Shown here piece by piece: positions 22,934-29,513 of a stretch of 33,331 bases of DNA. The notes beneath the pieces were generated by a model that made no database searches, was not told where the DNA came from, and worked only from the letters and a program-made list of their open reading frames with translations. The translations under genes were made by a program, and so were the position numbers. Numbering within the stretch: the stretch's first letter is position 1; the number at the start of each line of letters is the position of its first letter. Origin of the DNA: Candidatus Woesearchaeota archaeon (GTDB lineage Archaea > Nanobdellota > Nanobdellia > Woesearchaeales > ARS49); assembly GCA_019323135.1 (NCBI GenBank), contig JAHWHT010000003.1:1-33331 (forward strand), written 5' to 3'.

Positions 22934-23772
22934 TCTTGCGTACCAAATTCAAATTTTTCAAACTCTTTTCCGTCTGCGTCATCTGCCCTGTCTTGCTCTA
23001 TCTGTTTTCTGCGCCGCGGATCTGCAACAAGATATCTTAGATTGTCATATAATTGAATTTTTTCAGGGTCTTTTAGAGCCTTTGCAACACGAAATGCATC
23101 CTCATAATCTCCTTCTTCTTCGTGAATCTGCATTGCTGTTCTGTAAAATATTTGCACATAAGATTGCACCTTATATTCTTCAGCCATTTTTGCTAGTTTT
23201 TCAAAAAATTCTGGACTTGTCGTACAGTCTTTTTTTATTGCTTTGTCTGCAAAAGGCGTTAAGTAATCAGAAACAATTTTCTTTGCTCTTTCATCTAAAC
23301 CAAGTTCTTGCGCTCTTTTTGCAGCAAATTTAATACCCGGATCTGGTGAAAACTCATACTCGCTTTTAGGAGGTTTAAATTCCATTTGAAGATATTCTTC
23401 AGTCCATTTTTCTACTAGATCATGAAGACCTGCGCGTCTGGCACAAAGTATTGCTTCTTTTTCAAAACCTGCATCTTTGTATAATTTACCTGCTAGCTCA
23501 AATCTTTCAGCACGCTCTGCAATTTGTGCCATGAAATAGACTTGATTTTTTCTTACAGGGCATTTCAATGGTTTAGGAACTGAACCAGGCATGAAACTGC
23601 CGCCATGACGTTCTTCTGGAATTTCCATCTCTAAAATATCATTAAGGTATTTGTCTGGGATTTCAGCTGGTTTAATCCTATCAGTTTCAATTGCTTTTTC
23701 AAAAAAAGTCTTTCTAGATTGTTTTGATATTAAACTATCTAATATTATTTCTAATTCTTTTTTAGTTGTCAT
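22930..23772 (-). CDS. Helical repeat protein, paralogue of the 304-aa neighbour, 280 aa
   Basis: It is all-helical, with TPR-like helix pairs (MAQIAERAERFELAGKLYKDAGFEKEAILCARRAG, and FRVAKALKDPEKIQLYDNLRY). The N-terminus, LEIILDSLISKQSRKTFFEKAIETDRIKPAEIPDKYLNDILEMEI, aligns residue by residue with the same part of the 304-aa protein (LTNILDNLSSKSARQNFCLAAIENDKLNP, then a DFPKKYGKELLELNI match), so the two arose by duplication. It has no signal or membrane segment. It starts 1 nt after the 304-aa stop. A protein-binding scaffold is the natural reading. Confidence 0.75.
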   Translation of the reverse strand: MTTKKELEIILDSLISKQSRKTFFEKAIETDRIKPAEIPDKYLNDILEMEIPEERHGGSFMPGSVPKPLKCPVRKNQVYFMAQIAERAERFELAGKLYKDAGFEKEAILCARRAGLHDLVEKWTEEYLQMEFKPPKSEYEFSPDPGIKFAAKRAQELGLDERAKKIVSDYLTPFADKAIKKDCTTSPEFFEKLAKMAEEYKVQSYVQIFYRTAMQIHEEEGDYEDAFRVAKALKDPEKIQLYDNLRYLVADPRRRKQIEQDRADDADGKEFEKFEFGTQE

Positions 23773-23773
23773 T

Positions 23774-24688
23774 TTAGTTACCTCTAGTATTATCTTTGTC
23801 AGTTATTCCTGCAAGTCTTTCTAGTTTCCAGTAAAAAGCAGTTTTGCGATAGTCTTTTAATCTGACTTCTGCAATTCTTGCAGCATCTAAGTACTCACTA
23901 CTTTTTTCAAAGTAATCCATTGACCTTGCGTAAAGCGCAGTTGATTTATTTGAATCAAGACCTACAAGCCTACTTAGATTTCCTAACTGTTCATATGCTT
24001 GTGCAAGCGCTTTAGTTCCTACATGATATTCGTAATTATATTCTGGATTTGGATCAAAAGAACTTAGTCTTTGTATGCTTTTCACCAGTTCTGAGTCTGT
24101 TGTAGATTCAATATATTCAGATGCAATCTTTTTAGCAATATCCAGTTTATCTACTCTAACTGCTCTATATATTGCTTCGATTACACGCGGATTTAACAAA
24201 GGAAAATGTTTATTTCTACGCAATCTTATTTCATATGCATCTTTAACATAGTTATCTATTACTTTTTCAGCAGATTTGTCTTTGCCTGCTTTTCTAAGAT
24301 TTTCAACTATTATAGGCATATAATCATGTTCTAAAGTTACTCCTGGACGATCAGCAGTAAAATCATACTTTGGTTCTGATCCTAGATGTAATTGGCAAAG
24401 TGCTTTTCCTGCTTTATTAAAATCTTTGACATGACTTGCATACGCAGCAATAAAACGCAGTTGTTTGCATGTTTTCTGGTCTTCTTTTGTTTTTAATCTA
24501 AAATAGTCATCACTTCTGCATATATTTAATTCTAGAAGTTCTTTACCATATTTTTTAGGGAAATCTTTAGGATTAAGCTTATCATTTTCAATTGCAGCTA
24601 AGCAAAAGTTTTGCCTGGCTGATTTAGATGATAAATTATCTAATATGTTTGTAAGTGTTTTTGCGTCTATGTTTGTTGGTGTTATCAT
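23774..24688 (-). CDS. Helical repeat protein, 304 aa, first gene of its operon
   Basis: It is all-helical with TPR/HEAT-like units (RFIAAYASHVKDFNKAGKALCQLH, AIYRAVRVDKLDIAKKIASEYIE, TALYARSMDYFEKSSEYLDAARIAEVRL). Its first about 50 residues match the 280-aa paralogue downstream, including the L-x3-NLSSKSARQNF pattern. An AGGAGG ribosome-binding site lies 9 nt before the ATG. The promoter (24702-24760) is the second copy of the bipartite element also found before the NorQ/NorD operon, linking the two operons. The family is not recognised. Confidence 0.75.
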   Translation of the reverse strand: MITPTNIDAKTLTNILDNLSSKSARQNFCLAAIENDKLNPKDFPKKYGKELLELNICRSDDYFRLKTKEDQKTCKQLRFIAAYASHVKDFNKAGKALCQLHLGSEPKYDFTADRPGVTLEHDYMPIIVENLRKAGKDKSAEKVIDNYVKDAYEIRLRRNKHFPLLNPRVIEAIYRAVRVDKLDIAKKIASEYIESTTDSELVKSIQRLSSFDPNPEYNYEYHVGTKALAQAYEQLGNLSRLVGLDSNKSTALYARSMDYFEKSSEYLDAARIAEVRLKDYRKTAFYWKLERLAGITDKDNTRGN

Positions 24689-24701
24689 TTTGTTTGCCTC
24701 C

Positions 24702-24760
24702 TAATAGTAATATTAACAGAACATTTATTGTTGAGGATTAAACAGTATAAACTGTTTAAA
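24702..24760 (-). promoter_or_regulatory. Bipartite promoter element, copy 2 (helical-repeat operon)
   Basis: Box A (24736-24760) contains the inverted repeat AAACAGT, ATAA, ACTGTTT over a TATA-like core. Box B (24702-24711) reads ATTACTATTA on the minus strand, 24 nt away, just before the AGGAGG site. Compare copy 1 at 21710-21768. Confidence 0.75.
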
Positions 24761-24763
24761 GCC

Positions 24764-25015
24764 TCAATTATACCATGTTCCGTCTTTAAAAGAGGAATAA
24801 ACCATTGCTTTAGTCATGCCTGTCACGTCTGCTACCCAGGGTGTAAGCATTTTTTTTGCGTCGGTTGAAGTCGCGATAGGGCACGGCCTTGCACCATCAA
24901 ATCTAGCTATATATGGGTGCTTTGTTCCGCTTCTTATTTCCACACCTGGAAGCTTTTCAAGCATCTTAACTATTTTGGATAGTTTTATTCCGTCTCTTGT
25001 TTTGTTTCCTGCCAT
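24764..25015 (-). CDS. HicA-like small protein, 83 aa
   Basis: The order is a helix (KLSKIVKMLEKLPGVEI), a basic turn (RSGTKHPYIARFDG) and strand, a Pro-rich loop (ARPCPIATSTDAKKML) and a C-terminal region (PWVADVTGMTKAMVYSSFKDG). The helix-then-GxKHP-strand pattern resembles the dsRBD-like HicA fold, whose catalytic His sits in the same turn; the match is by eye. No HicB-like antitoxin gene is adjacent. The ATG at 25015 follows GAGTGATT by about 5 nt and is preferred over the GTG nine nt upstream. Its stop lies 4 nt from box A of the 304-aa promoter. Confidence 0.65.
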   Translation of the reverse strand: MAGNKTRDGIKLSKIVKMLEKLPGVEIRSGTKHPYIARFDGARPCPIATSTDAKKMLTPWVADVTGMTKAMVYSSFKDGTWYN

Positions 25016-25073
25016 TGTAATCACTCTTGTTTCTGTGTTTGTTGTCTCTACTTAGTTACTAGTGAATAGTAGT

Positions 25074-25100
25074 AATAGTAAGAAAGATATATATTTTTGG
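25074..25100 (-). promoter_or_regulatory. Promoter of the HicA-like gene
   Basis: A TATA box (minus-strand AAAATATATATC, about 25088-25100) is followed after 5 nt by TTACTATTA (25074-25082). A leader of about 50 nt is predicted. Confidence 0.5.
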
Positions 25101-25145
25101 TTTAAAGTATATATACTAGTATAAATCTATAAATTTTCCATTAAC

Positions 25146-25166
25146 TTTATAAACATCTTACTATTA
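25146..25166 (+). promoter_or_regulatory. Promoter of the AbrB-PhoU gene
   Basis: TATA box TTTATAAA (25146-25153) is followed by TTACTATTA (25158-25166) and then the ATG at 25177, giving a leaderless mRNA. The intergenic stretch 25016-25176 holds only this and the divergent promoter; no other gene is seen. Confidence 0.6.
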
Positions 25167-25176
25167 TTATTAGCTT

Positions 25177-26064
25177 ATGAGAAGAAAACTCGTCAAGCAA
25201 GGAGCGGCCACAATGATGGTATCACTGCCATCAAAGTGGGTGAAAGACCAAAGATTGAAGAAAGGAGATGAAGTAGAGATAGCTGAAGCAGATGACGCGC
25301 TAAAAATAACCTCAAAAAAAGGGGAATTGGCACTAAAGAAAGAGATAAAAATACCCTCTCCAAGAGAATACAAGAACAGGTTAATTGATGTCCCATACAT
25401 GCAGGGATATGATGAGGTAGTTGTTCATTTTGATAATGCCGCAGTAATGGAACTGATAATAAAAGAAACAGAACGGCTTCTGGGTGTTGAAGTTGTCAAC
25501 CAGACAGAAACCAGCTGCACAATAAAAAACGTCGCAGAAGCACTTGAAAAAGAATTTGAGACAATACTAAGACGATTATTCCTGCTCGTCAAATCAATGG
25601 CAGACGACAGCCTTGAAGCAGCAAAAAACAAAGACTATCAAAGGCTGAAAAATGTTGGTGACTTAGAAAAAATGTGCCACAAATACGCGCTGTTCTGCAT
25701 GAGAATAATAAACAAATACGGATACAAAGACCCAAAAAAAGCACACTTTGTATTCTATATAGCATACGCATTAGAGCAGATATCAGACCATTACGAAGAC
25801 ATATGCCTGCACATAATAGAGAAAAAAGAAAAAATAGATTTAAAAACCCTTGCGTTTTTCAAAGATATTGTAATACTTACAGACTTATACTACCAGGCAT
25901 TCTATAAAAAAGAGTGGAAAACAGTATTAGAAATGGATGAACAAAGGAAAAAAGCACAGCAAAAAGAAAAAACACTGCTGGAAGCAAAGAAAAACATGTT
26001 TCTAGTGCACCAACTTGCATTTATACTGGAAAAGCTCACTCACCTGTCTTACTTCCTGAACTAA
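25177..26064 (+). CDS. PhoU-family regulator with N-terminal AbrB domain
   Basis: A 295-residue protein. Residues 1 to about 45 are an AbrB/SpoVT swapped-hairpin domain (RRKLVKQGAATMMVSLPSKWVKDQRLKKGDEVEIAE). Residues about 95-295 are two PhoU-like helical bundles (EFETILRRLFLLVKSMADDSLEAAKNKDYQRL with E/D metal ligands, and HFVFYIAYALEQISDHYEDICLHI). This architecture is common in archaea as a phosphate-responsive transcriptional regulator. No phosphate transporter gene is adjacent. The leaderless start is supported by the TATA spacing. Its 3' end overlaps the end of the convergent SLT-like gene by 29 nt, unusual for this window. Confidence 0.92.
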   Translation: MRRKLVKQGAATMMVSLPSKWVKDQRLKKGDEVEIAEADDALKITSKKGELALKKEIKIPSPREYKNRLIDVPYMQGYDEVVVHFDNAAVMELIIKETERLLGVEVVNQTETSCTIKNVAEALEKEFETILRRLFLLVKSMADDSLEAAKNKDYQRLKNVGDLEKMCHKYALFCMRIINKYGYKDPKKAHFVFYIAYALEQISDHYEDICLHIIEKKEKIDLKTLAFFKDIVILTDLYYQAFYKKEWKTVLEMDEQRKKAQQKEKTLLEAKKNMFLVHQLAFILEKLTHLSYFLN

Positions 26065-26998
26065 GTTCAACGCCGTTCATGTGCGCCAAAGAACTATATA
26101 TTGTTGCACTCAACTTAACAGGCAATAGATCTAGCCAAGTGAACTCTTTATCACCTGCATTATACCTTTCAAATGCTTCAATTGTGGCTTTGTAGTAAAA
26201 CAGCAAAGCAGGATTAGTTATTTTTCTATCTAATGGAGTCCTGCCGGATAAACTGCCATGCAGTTCTTTGAATTTTTGTTCTTCTTCAGGAAGATTAGCA
26301 AGCATCTCTTCATACTCAAGAGCGTTTTGGTGTAACATCAATGCTTCTTTTGCTCTTGAACACTGTTCTGCGCGTGTACGATCATTATAAGCATTGTTTG
26401 CGGCAGAAATAAACTGCCAGTTACCGCCTGCGTTTTCTGCTTGTTTTTCTTTTTCTCTATACCAAAACTCACTAACAACCGCTTCTAGATTAGTTTGGTC
26501 TTCTGCAATTTCTTTGAAAACCTGTGCAGCACTCAATAAACACTGCTCATCATCAGTTCTTAAAGTATCTGCTGTGACGCCAGCTTCTTCTGGTCTTACA
26601 GGAACAATACCTGCATAACCATTTTCTCTTAAGCCATTAGCATAAGTTGTATTTCCGCCTGCAATCAAGCCAAGCAAAATTCTTTCATCAACACCAGTCT
26701 TATCACTGACTCTTTCAACTAAATCAGAATACTTTTGTTTGTACACCTCTGTTCTTGGAAGACCTGTTTCATAAGCCTCAATTTTTTTGTTTTTGTTTGC
26801 AACTTCAGCCAAGATTGCCATTGGCGCGATTGCTACTCCGAAAACTCCTGTTACACTAAGACAAATGCCACCAATAATTGCAGCGTCGCGGCATTTTTCT
26901 TTAACATAATTCTTGGCAATCTGAAAATAGTTCAGCTTCATATCTAACTCTTTCAAAGCCTCATGCATTTTCCAATTAGTTGATTTTTGTTGTTTCAT
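26036..26998 (-). CDS. Membrane-anchored lysozyme/SLT-like protein without the catalytic Glu
   Basis: A 320-residue protein. A basic N-terminus is followed by one membrane segment (AAIIGGICLSVTGVFGVAIAPMAILAEVA, about 39-67). The outside domain (about 86-200) resembles a soluble lytic transglycosylase fold: LVERVSDKTGVDERILLGLIAGG, then GYAGIVPVRPEEAGV where active enzymes have GLMQI, then DDEQCLLSAAQVFKEIAED. The catalytic ES after the second helix is replaced by GGN, so it is probably a binding or structural version. The ATG overlaps the stop of the APH-kinase gene as ATGA, and that protein carries a similar domain. SLT-like identity is by pattern and moderate. Confidence 0.65.
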   Translation of the reverse strand: MKQQKSTNWKMHEALKELDMKLNYFQIAKNYVKEKCRDAAIIGGICLSVTGVFGVAIAPMAILAEVANKNKKIEAYETGLPRTEVYKQKYSDLVERVSDKTGVDERILLGLIAGGNTTYANGLRENGYAGIVPVRPEEAGVTADTLRTDDEQCLLSAAQVFKEIAEDQTNLEAVVSEFWYREKEKQAENAGGNWQFISAANNAYNDRTRAEQCSRAKEALMLHQNALEYEEMLANLPEEEQKFKELHGSLSGRTPLDRKITNPALLFYYKATIEAFERYNAGDKEFTWLDLLPVKLSATIYSSLAHMNGVELSSGSKTGE

Positions 26999-29289
26999 TT
27001 TTTTAAATGAGCAATTGCTCTGTCTGTAAGTATCTTGTAATCAAACTTAAATGAAGCGTCCCAGCTAAACTCTCTTACCTGCGAGTAATCCCAATAACTG
27101 TCTGCTTTTTCTTTCCATTGCTCTACAAACTCCGGGCTTGTATAAAAAGCTAAAATAGCATCTTCGGTATCTGGAAATAATTTTTTCATGTCACTTAATC
27201 TTTTTGCAGCTGCAAAAACATTATTCTCAGGATCTGCTAAATGCTCTTCCTTGACAAAAGACTGCCTTTCAGACAAGCCGCTTTTTAGCTTGAATCTTTC
27301 TCTTTTTTTCTTGACGCCTGCTTCATAAGCTTGTGGTTCTGGATATAGTCTTGAATCAAGCAATTCATCTGCTATTTTATCGTTGTATTGAAAAGCCGCA
27401 TTAATGACTGCTGCAAGCTCATCAGGAGTTACATTATTGTACTTTCCTGCGTATTCCTCAACATAAGGCATGAGCTTCTCATTCCTGTCGATATTACCAA
27501 AATATTGCATGGTTCTCTCAATTCTTGTGAGCTGCCTTGCTTCTTCTGCCTTGACATCATCATAAACAAACTTGCCAGCAACAGAAGCCGCCAAAAGAGC
27601 AACGCCTGCAGTTGCCTTTAACCAATGCTTTCTCCACAACTTTCCAAGACGTTCTGTCAAAGGAGGGCGCGAATACTTCTCCATAATAGACGGAGTTCCA
27701 AGATTCTCAATAGAAGGACTTGCATGAGGGTCAAGCTCTTTAGAAAACTGGATGTATTCTTTAGTATCAAGCCTGCTCAGCCTGCCTCTTGAGGCCTCTT
27801 CAAGTGCTTTAACAAGAATCTTTTGATCTTGTTTTTCAATAGTCTTGTTCTGTTCAATCAAGCTAAGCGCATCGGTAAAATAAATATCTGCCTGAGCCTG
27901 TGTTACAGCCCTCTGCTTTCTTGAACTACGAGACAATTGATGATACTTTGCAGCTGAAATCAGGAAATCAAAAATCCTGGATTTATCATAAACCATCCTG
28001 TAATGCTCATAACCTTTTTCATAATTCCTTTTCTCACAGCTATGCCTGACAATTTCATCTTCTGTAGCCGCGGCAAGCCCTGCTTTTTTCAGGAACTTTG
28101 CATCTTCTAACTGCGGAATGCTGAACCTTGAATATTCCCAATCAATCCATTTAGGCTTGTGCAGCTGCTCAATAACATTATCGGTATGCGCGTCACCATG
28201 ACAGAAAACAGTATCTTCCTTATCCATGTGGCTTGTTATGTGCCTGCCAATTAAATCAAGCAAGGTCTTGTCTTTTGGATTGATTTTTGCAACATACTTT
28301 TCTGCGAATAAGTCTGTGAAAGACTTTCCGCCTTTTCCATAAGTATCAAGAAAACCAAACCTGTTCCTGTGCTTCTCAACATCACTAGAGATAGCAACCA
28401 GCTCATCAAGAGCAAGCTTTAATTTCTTTTTTCTGGCAAAATCTTGTGCCTCCCAGCTTCGCCTAATTTCTTTTTCACGTTCTCTTAAAGTACGGCTGGA
28501 ATTTTCTTGGTAAGCTATTGTTGTATTAACCTGGTTTGCTGTTCGCGCAAAAGATTGGGTCAAGGTCTCGCCTTTAATAAAAGACTCAACAGTGATTTCG
28601 TTATGCCTGTCAATTGCAATGATAGGACTAACCTTTCCGCCAGTAACCTCAGCAAGCAAAGGCTGAACCCTTAACGTATTCTCAAACTCTGCCTTTTTAC
28701 CGTGTTTTTTAGCGAAAAACGTACAAAATTCATCCTGCCTTATTTCTAAAATAATCTTATACAGCCCGCCATCATTTGCCAAGGCGTGCTTTGTGTGCTG
28801 GTCGAATTTAATTTCATAGATTGGGAGAGGATGTTTGTCAAAAATCCAACCAGTATTTTTTGTAAGCTCTGCAATGTAATTGTCATCAATGATTCCCTGC
28901 TCTGCAAGGTGTTTTAATAATCCTTGATTATTCTCTCCAATTAGCAAATTAGCATAAAACCTTTTCCAGTCTTTGCTTAAGTCTAACTTTAATGCGTGAG
29001 AATGGCGAAGCATTTCTGCTCTTGTATCTTTGCCTCTAATCTTGTCTAAAGTATTTCTTAAGAATCTCCTGAATTTGCTTTTACTTGCAGCTCTGTACTG
29101 CTTTTGGTATGTTCCAATTCCAAACTCTTCAAGAGTACCAATACCTGGAAGCATCTCAATTATTTCGCCATTGTCATCAAAAACATATCTGACCATGCTT
29201 CTTTTTTCTTCTAGGTCATCGTCATCAGCACCTAAAGAACTTCTTAATATTCCTTCTTCCAGTCTTAAACGCTCTTCTGCTGTTATCAT
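26995..29289 (-). CDS. APH-type kinase with membrane helix and SLT-like exterior domain
   Basis: A 764-residue protein. Residues about 155-400 form an aminoglycoside/choline-kinase-like phosphotransferase: HGDAHTDN (364-371) is the catalytic loop and IDWEY (382-386) the metal-binding Asp, with ESFIKGETL as hinge. Residues about 400-550 are helical. One membrane segment, KATAGVALLAASVAGKFVY (about 558-576), follows. The outside domain (about 600-764) has SLT-like features: LMPYVEEYAGKYNNVTPDELAAVIN, DPENNVFAAAKRLSDMKKLFPDTEDAILAFYTSPEFV. No catalytic Glu is evident. This suggests an outside sensor wired to an inside kinase. Its ATG overlaps the stop of the 47-aa AbrB-like gene as ATGA. Confidence 0.75.
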   Translation of the reverse strand: MITAEERLRLEEGILRSSLGADDDDLEEKRSMVRYVFDDNGEIIEMLPGIGTLEEFGIGTYQKQYRAASKSKFRRFLRNTLDKIRGKDTRAEMLRHSHALKLDLSKDWKRFYANLLIGENNQGLLKHLAEQGIIDDNYIAELTKNTGWIFDKHPLPIYEIKFDQHTKHALANDGGLYKIILEIRQDEFCTFFAKKHGKKAEFENTLRVQPLLAEVTGGKVSPIIAIDRHNEITVESFIKGETLTQSFARTANQVNTTIAYQENSSRTLREREKEIRRSWEAQDFARKKKLKLALDELVAISSDVEKHRNRFGFLDTYGKGGKSFTDLFAEKYVAKINPKDKTLLDLIGRHITSHMDKEDTVFCHGDAHTDNVIEQLHKPKWIDWEYSRFSIPQLEDAKFLKKAGLAAATEDEIVRHSCEKRNYEKGYEHYRMVYDKSRIFDFLISAAKYHQLSRSSRKQRAVTQAQADIYFTDALSLIEQNKTIEKQDQKILVKALEEASRGRLSRLDTKEYIQFSKELDPHASPSIENLGTPSIMEKYSRPPLTERLGKLWRKHWLKATAGVALLAASVAGKFVYDDVKAEEARQLTRIERTMQYFGNIDRNEKLMPYVEEYAGKYNNVTPDELAAVINAAFQYNDKIADELLDSRLYPEPQAYEAGVKKKRERFKLKSGLSERQSFVKEEHLADPENNVFAAAKRLSDMKKLFPDTEDAILAFYTSPEFVEQWKEKADSYWDYSQVREFSWDASFKFDYKILTDRAIAHLKK

Positions 29290-29429
29290 TTAGCTTCCTC
29301 CAGAACATCTATTGTAAGTTTAACGATTGTTTTTGGCTTTAGTTTTTTTTCAAGAATTCTTGGCACTATGATTATTGCTTGATTCCCGTGCTTAGCTATT
29401 CTTTTTGTAATCACTATCTGGTCTTTCAC
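29286..29429 (-). CDS. 47-aa AbrB/SpoVT-like DNA-binding protein
   Basis: Reads VKDQIVITKRIAKHGNQAII, then IVPRILEKKLKPKTIVKLTI and DVLEEAK. The pattern of strand, KHGNQAIIIVP turn, KLKP-T-VKLTIDV strands is a single swapped hairpin of the AbrB/MazE type. The GTG at 29429 follows GGGGTG by 6 nt. It overlaps the kinase ATG as ATGA. The 17-nt palindrome just upstream (29444-29460) is a natural operator for it, implying autoregulation of the kinase operon. Confidence 0.75.
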   Translation of the reverse strand: MKDQIVITKRIAKHGNQAIIIVPRILEKKLKPKTIVKLTIDVLEEAK

Positions 29430-29443
29430 TGTCAACACCCCGT

Positions 29444-29488
29444 ATGTATAAATTATACATAATAATAGTAGTAATCCTTTATAAATCT
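29444..29488 (-). promoter_or_regulatory. Promoter and palindromic operator of the AbrB-like/APH-kinase operon
   Basis: A TATA box (minus-strand AGATTTATAAAG, 29477-29488) is followed by TTACTACTATTATTA, then the perfect palindrome ATGTATAA, A, TTATACAT (29444-29460, plus-strand reading), which should cover the transcription start. Confidence 0.6.
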
Positions 29489-29513
29489 TTCTATTTTTAC
29501 TACTTATAAGTGA

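Noticed and set aside
22863..23333. 156-codon plus-strand frame
   Set aside because: It is antisense to the 280-aa helical protein and the zinc ribbon, which have coupled starts and stops; the plus frame has no TATA or ribosome-binding site.
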